From assembly GCF_014218725.1 (NCBI RefSeq), contig NZ_JABBJE010000005.1:1-64000 (forward strand): a DNA stretch of 64,000 bases, given 5' to 3'. The DNA is from Brevundimonas huaxiensis. GTDB taxonomy: Bacteria > Pseudomonadota > Alphaproteobacteria > Caulobacterales > Caulobacteraceae. A program made the position numbers and the translations under genes. The notes below the pieces were generated by a model, which was not told the DNA's origin, ran no database searches, and saw only the letters and a list, made by a program, of their open reading frames with translations. Below are positions 53,561 through 61,677 of this stretch, piece by piece (the first letter of the stretch is position 1; every line of letters begins with the position of its first letter).

Positions 53561-54663
53561 CCCGGACGATCTCCGTCGTCGTCCATCAGGGCGGCGAAGG
53601 CCGGCGACATCCGCTCGACCGGCCCGCGCTCGGTACGCTCGACGAAATGGGCCATCAGGCCGACGGCCTCGGCATAGTCCGGTCCGTCGAACGGCCCCAT
53701 GACGGTCAGGGCCGTGGCGTAGGCGTCGGCCATCATGGCGGAGGGGTGCAGGACGGTGACCGAACTCAGATTGTTGCTGACCGGACGACCGGTCGATCCG
53801 TCGATGGTGTGGGGATAAAGGCGCCCCTCATGGTGGAATGCGCGGCGATAGTCGCCGCTGGTCGCTACGGCCAGATCGAACAACGCCGCCACGGTGTGGG
53901 GCGCAGGCGAACCCTCGACCCGCTCGATCTCGACCCACCAGGGCTGGGCGTCCGGCTTGACGCCGCGTCCTTTCAACTCGCCGCCGATCTCGATCAGGTG
54001 CGAGGTCGCGCCCATGGCCATCAGGCGGTCGGACACGCGATCCACCGCATGACCCTTGGCGATGCCGGAGAAGTCCAGCTTCATCCCGCCCATCTGCATG
54101 ACCGCCCGCGCATCGCCGTTCAGCCGCAGCTTCTGCCAACCCGACACGGCCGCAGCCGCCGCAATCTCGTCTTCGGACGGGACGGGCAGCAAGGCCGAAC
54201 GCGGTCCTGGCGGGCCGAAGCCCCACATATCGACCAGGGCGCCCAGGGTCGGATCGACCGCGCCGTTGGTTTCGTCGCCCAGGGTCATCGCCGAATCCAG
54301 CAGATCCCAGAACGGCTGGGACACCGCCCAGACGCCGGCGGGCGCGGTGTTGAAGCGGCTGATCTCGCTGGACGGCTCCCACGGGCTGAACAGACCGACG
54401 ACGGTCGCCAGTTCCTCTTCGATCGCGGACCGGATCTCGACCTCGCCCACGCCGGGCGGGGCGATGACGCGCGCGCTCCAGGTCGTGCCCATGGTCTGGC
54501 CGCCCAGCGCGCGGATCAGGTCGCTGGGCGGACGGGGCGGCGCGCCTTCGATCGTCGGCACGAGGACGCGGTTGTCGGCGCGGTCGCCCAGAGGGGCGGC
54601 GTCGCCGATGTTGACCGTGGGCGGGGCGGCGCGTGAACCGCGCGAGGGGGGAATGTCGGACAT
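53557..54663 (-). CDS. apbE: FAD:protein FMN transferase (ApbE family)
   Basis: 368 residues from ATG 54663 (MSDIPPSRG). ApbE attaches FMN through a phosphoester bond to Thr or Ser of target flavoproteins outside the cytoplasm. GGQTMGTTWSARVIAP, SEISRFNTAPAG, GAVDPTLGALVDMWGFGP, KLDFSGIAKGHAVDRV and HTIDGSTGRPVSNN are the family motifs. The start lacks a clear lipoprotein or Sec signal, so localisation is uncertain. The likely targets are the PepSY or DUF4198-type partners of the same operon, or an Rnf/Nqr-like protein elsewhere. Confidence 0.93.
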   Translation of the reverse strand: MSDIPPSRGSRAAPPTVNIGDAAPLGDRADNRVLVPTIEGAPPRPPSDLIRALGGQTMGTTWSARVIAPPGVGEVEIRSAIEEELATVVGLFSPWEPSSEISRFNTAPAGVWAVSQPFWDLLDSAMTLGDETNGAVDPTLGALVDMWGFGPPGPRSALLPVPSEDEIAAAAAVSGWQKLRLNGDARAVMQMGGMKLDFSGIAKGHAVDRVSDRLMAMGATSHLIEIGGELKGRGVKPDAQPWWVEIERVEGSPAPHTVAALFDLAVATSGDYRRAFHHEGRLYPHTIDGSTGRPVSNNLSSVTVLHPSAMMADAYATALTVMGPFDGPDYAEAVGLMAHFVERTERGPVERMSPAFAALMDDDGDRPG

Positions 54664-54673
54664 GGCCCTTCGC

Positions 54674-55480
54674 TTAGGGCAGGACTTCCATCGCCGCCAC
54701 ATAGCTGGCGTTGGAACCCAGCGTTTCGCCTTGGCCTTCGGTGCGGACCGAGGCGTTCAGCCAGTACATGCCCGCTTCCGGCCAGGTGATGGTGAAGGCG
54801 CCCTCGGCGTTCGTTTTGAGCGTCGATTCTTCGGGGTTGTCGCGGTAACGCAGACCGCCGCGCGCCACGGTGACGGCGATGTCAGCGGCCGGCTGGCCGT
54901 TGTTCAGCAGTTTGAAGGTGGCGGGTTCGCCCACGACCAGGTCGTTCGGGTGGGTGACGGGAACCAGCTCTAGCCCCTCGCCGGTCGTCTTGAAGACGGT
55001 GTCGGTGGGGTTGTTCAGGGTGACGAAGGTCTCAATGCGGCTGGCGGTGCGGGTCGCCTGAACATTGGTCGCGCCCTCGGGCAGGCCCGCCGGATAGTCC
55101 GAGGCCGCGCCGCGCCAGCGCTTCTGTTCGCCGTTCAGGGTGTAGCTGGCCATGACCCCGTTCATGACGTTGGCGATCTTGTAGGTGCCGTTCTGGGTCA
55201 GATGGGCGTCGAAGGTCGAGCGATAGCGGCCCTGCATGGCGTTCTCGGGCTGGACCGCCGAGCCGTCCGGCGCGGTGATGGTCAGGCCGGTCAGGCGCAT
55301 AGCGGCGTGGTCGGGGTTGAACACCTGGTTCGACATGCCGGCGTCGAATCCGACCCAGGCGTCCGTGCCCGACAGGGTCGTGGCGGTGGGCGCCAACCAG
55401 GCGCGGTGGGCCTGGGCGGCCATGGGGGCGGCCAGTGCTGCAGCCAGCGTGAGCAGGCCGATCGTTCTCTTCACGGTCAT
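54674..55480 (-). CDS. DUF4198 periplasmic protein of a PepSY-type iron operon
   Basis: 268 residues from ATG 55480, with GAGGATC upstream and a signal peptide ending AAQA; mature start HRAWLAPTATTLSGTDAWVGFDAG. The His-rich/DUF4198 pattern shows in HRAWL and in the Ig-like C-terminal domain (GEPATFKLLNNGQPAADIAVTVARGGLRYRDNPEEST...AEGAFTITWPEAGMYWLN). DUF4198 members are metal-associated (NikM-like relatives) and occur beside PepSY and TonB genes. It lies 5 bp after DUF2271 and 10 bp before apbE. Confidence 0.88.
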   Translation of the reverse strand: MTVKRTIGLLTLAAALAAPMAAQAHRAWLAPTATTLSGTDAWVGFDAGMSNQVFNPDHAAMRLTGLTITAPDGSAVQPENAMQGRYRSTFDAHLTQNGTYKIANVMNGVMASYTLNGEQKRWRGAASDYPAGLPEGATNVQATRTASRIETFVTLNNPTDTVFKTTGEGLELVPVTHPNDLVVGEPATFKLLNNGQPAADIAVTVARGGLRYRDNPEESTLKTNAEGAFTITWPEAGMYWLNASVRTEGQGETLGSNASYVAAMEVLP

Positions 55481-55485
55481 GATCC

Positions 55486-55995
55486 TCAGCGAGAGACGGC
55501 GACGCGCACGGCGCCCAGTTCGGTGGAGCCGGTTCCGGCGCTTGTATTGGCCGCGCCCCAGCGGAAGGGCACGCGCACGACCTCGCGCCCGCCCAGTTCG
55601 CGGGCCGCCTCGACGACGATGTTGTACTGGCCGGGCTGAAGGTTGCGCAGGCGGGCGGCGGGTACGGTGACGGTCTGGCGGCCCGGCGCGCGCGTGGCGC
55701 CGGATACGCCGTCGGCCGGCAGGCTCATGGCCCGACCGCCCTTGCGCCACCAGGTGCGCAGATCCTTCAGCCAGTCCTTGCCGTCGCCCTCGTTGTTGCG
55801 GGTCTGCTGATACCAGACGGCCAGGGTGCGTTCGGCCGACTGATCCGGCTTTTCGATCCACACCGCGACATAGGGGCGGTGATAGGAGGCGGTGTTCAGG
55901 CGCGGAATCTCGACCGACACCGTCAGGTCGGCGGCCATGGCGGGCGCAGCGGCGGCGAGGCCGGCGGTGGTGATGACGACGGGAAGAAGGCGCAT
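55486..55995 (-). CDS. DUF2271 periplasmic protein
   Basis: 169 residues, signal peptide ending PAMA (about 21). The DUF2271 pattern is clear: DLTVSVEIPRLNTASYHRPYVAVWIEKPDQSAERTLAVWYQQ, TWWRKGG, and a later Arg-rich and Glu/Tyr (PGQYNIVVEAARELGGREVVRVPF) Ig-like section. DUF2271 proteins are almost always encoded with PepSY-TM proteins and are thought to interact with heme- or iron-related redox chains. Coupled to PepSY (11 bp) and DUF4198 (5 bp). Confidence 0.9.
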   Translation of the reverse strand: MRLLPVVITTAGLAAAAPAMAADLTVSVEIPRLNTASYHRPYVAVWIEKPDQSAERTLAVWYQQTRNNEGDGKDWLKDLRTWWRKGGRAMSLPADGVSGATRAPGRQTVTVPAARLRNLQPGQYNIVVEAARELGGREVVRVPFRWGAANTSAGTGSTELGAVRVAVSR

Positions 55996-56006
55996 CGGAA
56001 AACTCG

Positions 56007-56684
56007 TCAGTGAATGAAGATCAGGGCGATGACGACGGGGATCAGAAGGCCCAAGGCCGCCAGCGGCCAGGTCGAGGGCCGACCCTTGGCGTGCAGGAGC
56101 ATCAGACCCAGACCCGTGACGGCGAAGATGACGCAGGCCGCCGCGAAGACGTCGATGAACCAGAACCAGACCACGCCGGCGTTGCGACCCTTGTGCAGGT
56201 CGTTGAGGTAGGCGATCCAGCCGCGCGTCGTCTTCTCGTGCAGGGTCTCGCCGGTCGAACGGTCGATGGTGACCCAGCCGTCGCCGCCAGGCATGGCCAG
56301 GGCGACATAGACCTCTTCCGCCGTCGTCTCGGTCGGCTTGTCGGCGATCTCGACCTTTAGAGCCTCGGACGCCCAGCGTGCGACCGCGTCGGGGACAGGA
56401 TCGGTCGTCTCCTGCGGGAAGCCCGCCAGCCGCTGCAACAGGGGCGCCGGCAAGGTTGCAGTCTGTTCAACCGTCACCGGATCGCCGGGGATCGAGGCCG
56501 CATGGTTGAGGGTGATGCCGGTGACCGCGAACAGGATCATGCCGACCAGGCTGACCGCCGCCGAAATCCAGTGCCAGCTATGCAGCTGTTTCAGCCAGAA
56601 CGACCGCGCGCCATTCAGCGCCGCCTTGGTTTTGGGGCCCTTGGCTGCGATTTCGGCTTGACGCTGTGTGGCGAGTTCGGTCAC
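56007..56684 (-). CDS. PepSY-associated transmembrane protein
   Basis: 225 residues. After a basic N-terminus, TM1 (WHWISAAVSLVGMILFAVTGITLNH) is followed by a periplasmic PepSY-like region (about 75-160: VYVALAMPGGDGWVTIDRSTGETLHEKTTRGWIAYLNDLHKGRNAG) and two further helices (VVWFWFIDVFAAACVIFAVTGLGLML; TWPLAALGLLIPVVIALIF). The His residues in HSWHW, LNHA, NDLHKGR and LLHAKG are placed as in heme-binding PepSY_TM proteins of ferric-siderophore reductases. GTG start at 56684. A Fur-like palindrome lies 20 bp upstream, so this is probably the first gene of the five-gene operon. Confidence 0.9.
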   Translation of the reverse strand: MTELATQRQAEIAAKGPKTKAALNGARSFWLKQLHSWHWISAAVSLVGMILFAVTGITLNHAASIPGDPVTVEQTATLPAPLLQRLAGFPQETTDPVPDAVARWASEALKVEIADKPTETTAEEVYVALAMPGGDGWVTIDRSTGETLHEKTTRGWIAYLNDLHKGRNAGVVWFWFIDVFAAACVIFAVTGLGLMLLHAKGRPSTWPLAALGLLIPVVIALIFIH

Positions 56685-56703
56685 GGGCCCGCTGTGCCAT
56701 TGT

Positions 56704-56720
56704 TGCGAACGGGTTGCAAT
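56704..56720. promoter_or_regulatory. Fur-box-like palindrome before the PepSY operon
   Basis: TTGCGAACGGGTTGCAA at 56704-56720 has the same TTGCGA-N5-half-site form as the two palindromes before the siderophore receptor, with one base different in the right half (TTGCAA). It is 20 bp upstream of GTG 56684. Confidence 0.6.
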
Positions 56721-56751
56721 AGCATTTAGCGGCGTTGCGGCGCCTTGGGCG

Positions 56752-57438
56752 TCAGACCTCGGTCCAGCGCCGCAGCAGATTGTGATAGACGCCGGTCAGT
56801 TCGATCACCGACTGATCCTTGGGCCCCTTTTCGGACGCCACGCGCTGAGTGGCGATGTCCAGGCGGAACAGGGTTTCGCGATCGGCGTCGTCGCGCACCA
56901 GGCTCTGCATCCACATGAAGGACGACACCCGCGCCCCGCGTGTCACCGGCGTGACCCGGTGCAGGCTCTTGGATGGATAGAGGACCAGATCGCCCGCTGG
57001 CAGCTTGATCGCCTGCGACCCGTACATCTCCTCGATGATCAGTTCGCCGCCGTCGTAGTCCTCGGGCTCGGACAGAAACAGGGTCGCCGAGAGGTCGCTG
57101 CGAATGCGGATCGCCCCGCCGTTGCGGGACTGGCGGATGGCGTTGTCGACGTGCATGCCGAACTGGTCTCCGCCTTCGTAGCGGTTGAACAGGGGCGGGA
57201 AGATCGTGTGCGGCAGGGCCGCCGCCACAAACATCGGATTGGCGTTCAGCGCCTGGACGACCAGGGCCGAGACCTCCTTCGCCACGTCCGACTCTTCGGG
57301 CAGTTGCAGGTTCTTCTTCGCCGTCGCCGATTGATGGCCCGAGGTGGCGTTGCCGTCCGCCCACGGGCCGGCGTCCAGCCGCGCGCGCAAAGCCTTGACC
57401 TCGGCCTTGGAGAAGACTTCCGGAATCTGCAGCAGCAC
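56752..57438 (-). CDS. piuC: PiuC-like Fe(II)/2-oxoglutarate hydroxylase (PKHD type)
   Basis: 228 residues of the YbiX/PiuC family. The iron triad is His96-x-Asp98 (QFGMHVDNA) and His160 (KSLHRVTPV), with the 2-oxoglutarate-binding Arg170 (TRGARVSSF). Family members are encoded with TonB siderophore receptors and are induced by iron starvation; the substrate is unknown. GTG start at 57438. It lies downstream of the receptor gene (76 bp with a terminator between), and 67 bp upstream of PepSY. Confidence 0.92.
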   Translation of the reverse strand: MLLQIPEVFSKAEVKALRARLDAGPWADGNATSGHQSATAKKNLQLPEESDVAKEVSALVVQALNANPMFVAAALPHTIFPPLFNRYEGGDQFGMHVDNAIRQSRNGGAIRIRSDLSATLFLSEPEDYDGGELIIEEMYGSQAIKLPAGDLVLYPSKSLHRVTPVTRGARVSSFMWMQSLVRDDADRETLFRLDIATQRVASEKGPKDQSVIELTGVYHNLLRRWTEV

Positions 57439-57454
57439 GGGCGTTCTCGCTGAA

Positions 57455-57490
57455 AGACGAAACGGCCCCGCGGGGGGATCGCGGGGCCGT
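57455..57490 (-). terminator. Terminator between the siderophore receptor and piuC
   Basis: On the minus strand ACGGCCCCGCG (57490-57480) pairs with CGCGGGGCCGT (57472-57462) across a 7-base loop, followed by TTCGTCTTTC (57461-57452), a weak U-rich tract. Some read-through into piuC is plausible. Confidence 0.7.
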
Positions 57491-57514
57491 CAGACTAGGC
57501 CGGGGAAGCGGCCT

Positions 57515-59890
57515 TTAGAAGCGCAGGTTCAGGGCCAGAATGGCCTGGCGACCTGCGGCCACGTCGGCGTGGTGAATGCCGTTGGTGCGCATGATGAACT
57601 CCTCGTCCGTCGCATTCTTGACGTTCAGCTGAAGCGTCGCGCGATCCGTCAGATCATAGGCGGCGAAAGCGTCCACGCGGGTCCACTCGGGCGCATAGAT
57701 GCGGTTGTTCCCGCCGCCCGCGCCGCCCTGGTTCCCGCCCAGAGATTTGGACATGTAGTAGACGCCGCCGCCGACCGTCAGCCGGGGCAGGACGCGATAG
57801 GTGGTGAACAGGCTGGCGCTGTGCTTGGGCGTATTGGCCAGCCGGTCACCTTCAAAGGCGCTGGGCCTGCACACAGGCGGCGTCACCGTGGCATCGACCG
57901 TGCAGGCGCCCTTCACCAGTTCGGAGTCCATGTAGGTATAGCCGCCGAACACGGTCCACTTCGGCGTGATGCTGCCTGACACGCCCAGCTCGAAGCCGTT
58001 GACCTCGACCTCGCCCTCCTGACGGAAGATGTTGGGCTGAACCAGGATCAGGGCGTTCTTGCGTGTGAGATGGAACGCGGCCGCCGACAGGGCGAGACGG
58101 TCGTTCAAGACATTGGCCTTGGCGCCGATCTCGAAGCTTTCGGTGTCTTCCGGATCCAGAACGGTGTTGGCGACGCCATCGACGGTGCCCGTGCCGCCCG
58201 AGGCGTTCTGATCGCCCGCCGAGATGGTCGGCGGCGTCGAAGAGGTGGACCAGGAGGCATAGACGCTGCTGTTCTGCGTCGGCTTGAACACCAGACCGAC
58301 CTGATAGTTGGTGAACTCCCATTTCTGTTCCGGAACGGCCGTATAGCCCGTGACATTCCAGACGCCAGCCGTGGACGAAGGCGAACCCAAAACGGCATTC
58401 ACGCCCTTGACCGAATACTGGTCCCAGCGAACGCCCAGGTTCAGGATCAGTCGCTTGGTCAGGGTGATGCTGTCGTTGGCGTAGACGCCGATGGCTTCCG
58501 TCGTGTTCGAGCTGGTCGGGCCGCGATTGATTACACCGGTCCAGGCGTCGTCGGGGTTGGGGTTGTAGACCGGCGTGCAGTCTCCAGCGCCCAACGCCCC
58601 GGCCGCGGTCGGATACGACCCGCTGACGGTCGTCAGACCCGTCGGACAGGCCGAGCCCGAAGTGGTGTAGGTCGAATAGGAGGCGTTCTTGTTGTGCTCG
58701 CGCGACAGTTCCACGCCGACGTCATAGCTGTGTTTGATCGAACCGGTGGCGAACTGGCCGAAGACATCCGTCACATTGGCCAGGGTGGTGACCGGGTTCC
58801 AGCGGGTCTTGGTGCCCCGCTTCATCCAGTATGTCCCGTCCGCCGCGCGTCCGACATAGCCGCCGTCGCCGGGATTGGTGACGATGTAGTCATTCAGCGT
58901 CTGCGAATAGCGGCTGACGTTGCGGATCGTGGCGAAGTCGTTGAGGCGATGCTCGGCCTTGAAGGTGAAGGCGTCCACCTCATTGGTCAGGTAGTCGCGC
59001 GCCTTCAGCCCATAGAAGCTGTCATAGGGCACATCCAGAACGCCGCTGTCGGTCGTGCGTGACTGAATCTTGGTGAACAACGGAATGCCGTAATCCGGCA
59101 TCTGATCGCTGGTCAGGTGATAGTAGCTGAAGACCATCGAGGACGGCGTGCTTAGACCGGCGCCCAGGCTGATGGCCGCACCCCATCTGTCGTAATCGAC
59201 GGCGTCGCGGCCGCGCACGTCGCCCTGGGCGCCCATCAGATTGATGCGCAGGGCGGCGGTCTCGCCCAGCGGCAGGTTCGCATCGACCGTGCCGCGCAAA
59301 TAGCCGTCGGTGCCCGCGCCCGCGCTGACATTGGTGAAGGCGTTCAGCTTGGGCGATTTGGAGGCCAGGTTGATGCTGCCGCCGCCCGAACCGCGTCCCG
59401 AATAAACGGCGTCCGGCCCCTTGATGACCTCGACCTGTTCCAGGTTGAAGACCTCGCGCTGCTGGCCGCCCGTGTCGCGAATGCCGTCCACGAAGATGTT
59501 GTTGCCCGACGACTGGCCCCGGATGAAGGGACGATCGGCCAGGGGCTGACCGCCCTCGCCTGCTCCGAAGGTGATGCCGGGGGAGTTGGACAGCAGGTCC
59601 TGCAAGGACGAGGCCGAGGTCTGTTCGATGATGGCCTGGGGGATGACCGTCACGGCGCGCGGGATATCCACCAGGGGCGCGACGAACTCGGGATTGACGG
59701 GCGCCGGCTTCTTGAACTGACCGTTGACGTCGATCGTGCCCAGATTGGCGGGCTGGGACTGGTCGGCCGTGACGACCACGCCGTCCTCGGCGATCACATC
59801 AGCGGCTATGGCGGGGGCGGCGACCAGCATGCCGGCGGCGCTGGAGGCGAACAGAAGCGAGCGGAGCGCGGCGGCGCGGGATTCGGACAT
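57515..59890 (-). CDS. TonB-dependent siderophore receptor (FiuA/CatE-type)
   Basis: 791 residues from ATG 59890, signal peptide ending AIAA. The plug has IDVNGQFKKPAPVNPEFVAPLVDIPRAVTVIPQAIIEQTSASSLQDLL and NIFVDGIRDTGGQQREVFNLEQVEVIKGPDAVYSGRGSGGGSINL, characteristic of the catecholate siderophore receptors Fiu/CatE. The barrel ends AILALNLRF with terminal Phe. The PiuC-like hydroxylase, PepSY module and two Fur-type palindromes support ferric-catecholate uptake. The long frame upstream of the ATG is not coding. Confidence 0.94.
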   Translation of the reverse strand: MSESRAAALRSLLFASSAAGMLVAAPAIAADVIAEDGVVVTADQSQPANLGTIDVNGQFKKPAPVNPEFVAPLVDIPRAVTVIPQAIIEQTSASSLQDLLSNSPGITFGAGEGGQPLADRPFIRGQSSGNNIFVDGIRDTGGQQREVFNLEQVEVIKGPDAVYSGRGSGGGSINLASKSPKLNAFTNVSAGAGTDGYLRGTVDANLPLGETAALRINLMGAQGDVRGRDAVDYDRWGAAISLGAGLSTPSSMVFSYYHLTSDQMPDYGIPLFTKIQSRTTDSGVLDVPYDSFYGLKARDYLTNEVDAFTFKAEHRLNDFATIRNVSRYSQTLNDYIVTNPGDGGYVGRAADGTYWMKRGTKTRWNPVTTLANVTDVFGQFATGSIKHSYDVGVELSREHNKNASYSTYTTSGSACPTGLTTVSGSYPTAAGALGAGDCTPVYNPNPDDAWTGVINRGPTSSNTTEAIGVYANDSITLTKRLILNLGVRWDQYSVKGVNAVLGSPSSTAGVWNVTGYTAVPEQKWEFTNYQVGLVFKPTQNSSVYASWSTSSTPPTISAGDQNASGGTGTVDGVANTVLDPEDTESFEIGAKANVLNDRLALSAAAFHLTRKNALILVQPNIFRQEGEVEVNGFELGVSGSITPKWTVFGGYTYMDSELVKGACTVDATVTPPVCRPSAFEGDRLANTPKHSASLFTTYRVLPRLTVGGGVYYMSKSLGGNQGGAGGGNNRIYAPEWTRVDAFAAYDLTDRATLQLNVKNATDEEFIMRTNGIHHADVAAGRQAILALNLRF

Positions 59891-59915
59891 ACTCTTGCGA
59901 CCTTTTGGTCTGATT

Positions 59916-59932
59916 TTGCGATGCGCTCGCAA
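59916..59932. promoter_or_regulatory. Fur-box-like palindrome 1 before the siderophore receptor
   Basis: TTGCGATGCGCTCGCAA, an exact TTGCGA-N5-TCGCAA inverted repeat, 26 bp upstream of ATG 59890. Confidence 0.72.
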
Positions 59933-59961
59933 TAACCAGCTCCACAGGAAGGCACAAGACA

Positions 59962-59980
59962 ATTGCGAACAAATCGCAAT
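59962..59980. promoter_or_regulatory. Fur-box-like palindrome 2 before the siderophore receptor
   Basis: ATTGCGAACAAATCGCAAT, a 19-bp inverted repeat with the same half-sites as palindrome 1 and spaced 46 bp from it. It resembles the TTGCRAAT-type Fur boxes of alphaproteobacteria. Two such sites 72 and 26 bp upstream of the start favour tight iron repression. Confidence 0.75.
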
Positions 59981-59985
59981 CTTAA

Positions 59986-60771
59986 TTAGCCGACGGCGCT
60001 GATGCTCCTCTGAGGCGCCGACGTGTCGATATCCAACCAGGTCGGATCGGGCATGGCGCGGTGGGCGGCGGCCAAGGCTTCGGACCAGCGCCGACCCAGA
60101 TCGCGGAAATAGGGATCGTCCGCCTCGATGCGCCGCGCCGTGCCCGTCAGCTGGTCGCGCGGCATGACGATCAGGTCCAGCGGCGGGCCGACGGCGATGT
60201 TCGAGCGGATGGTCGAATCGAACGAGATCAGCCCAAGCTTCACCGCCTCGGACAGGGAGGTGGAGCTGTGCAGGGCGCGATCCAGAATGGGCTTGCCGTA
60301 TTTCAGCTCGCCGATCTGCAGATAGGGCGTATCGGGCCCGCACTCGATAAAGTTGCCCTGGCCGTAGATCAGATACAGCCCCATCTTGCCGCCGGCGATC
60401 TGACCGCCCAGCAGCATGGAGGCGGTGACGTTCAGCCCATCGGCGGTCGGCGTCGGCGGCGTATTGATGCTGGCGCGCACGCTGGCCATCGCATGACCCA
60501 GAAGCTGGGCGGCGCGGAAAAGGGTCGGGGCGGTCTGGAGGGTTTCAAGCTCGGTGGAGTCCGGCAGTTTGACCCCGGCTGCGACCATGGCCAGCGCCGT
60601 CTGGGTGACCGACAGATTGCCCGCCGTCGCGACCGCCAGGATCCGCTCGCCCGGCGACTGGTAGATGTGGAGTTTGCGATAGGACGAGATGTTGTCCACG
60701 CCCGCATTGGTGCGCGTGTCGGCGATCATCGCCAACCCGTCGTCCACCAGCATGCCTACGCAATAGGTCAC
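59986..60771 (-). CDS. Anbu, proteasome-like peptidase
   Basis: 261 residues of the Ntn-hydrolase fold, the ancestral beta-subunit Anbu. MTYCVGMLVDDGLAMIADTRTNAG opens with the mature Thr2 expected as nucleophile. KLHIYQSPGERILAVATAGNLSVTQTA and LISFDSTIRSNIAVGPPLDLIVM match the family. Anbu forms helical or dodecameric assemblies with little peptidase activity. GTG start at 60771. It is the last of four genes transcribed in the same direction: ATP-grasp, alpha-E, transglutaminase and Anbu, a widespread bacterial cluster whose pathway is still unsettled. Confidence 0.95.
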   Translation of the reverse strand: MTYCVGMLVDDGLAMIADTRTNAGVDNISSYRKLHIYQSPGERILAVATAGNLSVTQTALAMVAAGVKLPDSTELETLQTAPTLFRAAQLLGHAMASVRASINTPPTPTADGLNVTASMLLGGQIAGGKMGLYLIYGQGNFIECGPDTPYLQIGELKYGKPILDRALHSSTSLSEAVKLGLISFDSTIRSNIAVGPPLDLIVMPRDQLTGTARRIEADDPYFRDLGRRWSEALAAAHRAMPDPTWLDIDTSAPQRSISAVG

Positions 60772-60832
60772 TTCGCTCTATTCGCTCCCCGCGTTGCGAA
60801 TCCCTGAACGCTAACAGATTCGCGCGTCATGC

Positions 60833-61675
60833 CTATCGGGGCCATCCACTGGATTGCAGTTGTTGCTGGCTCTGTTGCACCGGCCGCACATTCAGGGCGA
60901 CGGTCAGTTGCTCCTGGCCGCCGCCATAGCTGGTGCCCCGGATCGGGGTGGCGCCGCGCGCGTCCAGGCCGACCGCGACCCGGACATAGTGTTCGGTCGG
61001 ACAGATGCCGTTGGCGGGATCGAACCCGACCCAGCCCAGATCTTCGACCCAGGCCTCGGCCCAGGCATGGGCGGCGTCCTGATCGTGGCGTCCGTCCTGA
61101 CGGCTGAGATGACCCGAGACATAGCGGGCCGGCACGCCCAGCAGGCGCGCGGCCGAGATGAAGATCTGCGAATGGTCCTGACAGACGCCGCGCTTCTGGG
61201 CGAAGGCGTCGGCGGCGGTGTGGGAGGCCGAGGTCGAGCCGACCTCGAACGCCACCGTATCCTTCAGCGCGCTCATCAAGCGGTGCATCCGATGGAGCGT
61301 CGGGCCATCGGGGATCGAGCGGGCGAAGTCGACGATGCCGGCGTCGGCCTTCGTCATCGGGGTTTCGCGCAGATAGACCAAGGGAGACAGCCGCTCGGCC
61401 TGGCCCTTCACGACGCCGCCCGTCTCGACGGTTGAGACCTCGCCGGTGACGCGGATGGTCAGGGCGTCGGTCGGCCGCTCGGTGTAGAGGCTGTGAACGA
61501 TGTTGCCGAAGGCGTCCTCACTGCGCCGCAGCCGGGCGTCCACGTCGGTCTCGATGCGCCAGTCGCGGACCTGCTGGCTTTCGCACGACTTGGGCGTCAG
61601 GCGCAGCATCTGGACGATGAACCGCGCGGGCCTGGCGTAGGCGTAGCGGGTGGAGTGATCGATCCGGATCCGCAT
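60833..61675 (-). CDS. Transglutaminase-like cysteine peptidase of the Anbu cluster
   Basis: 280 residues from ATG 61675 (MRIRIDHSTRYAYARPARF), which begins with the N-terminal beta-sandwich of these proteins. The transglutaminase-core triad is Cys165 (KRGVCQDHSQIF), His203 (DAAHAWAEAWV) and Asp219 (WVGFDPANG). The enzyme may hydrolyse or form amide bonds in peptides. Start is 2 bp after the alpha-E stop. Confidence 0.95.
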   Translation of the reverse strand: MRIRIDHSTRYAYARPARFIVQMLRLTPKSCESQQVRDWRIETDVDARLRRSEDAFGNIVHSLYTERPTDALTIRVTGEVSTVETGGVVKGQAERLSPLVYLRETPMTKADAGIVDFARSIPDGPTLHRMHRLMSALKDTVAFEVGSTSASHTAADAFAQKRGVCQDHSQIFISAARLLGVPARYVSGHLSRQDGRHDQDAAHAWAEAWVEDLGWVGFDPANGICPTEHYVRVAVGLDARGATPIRGTSYGGGQEQLTVALNVRPVQQSQQQLQSSGWPR

Positions 61676-61677
61676 GG

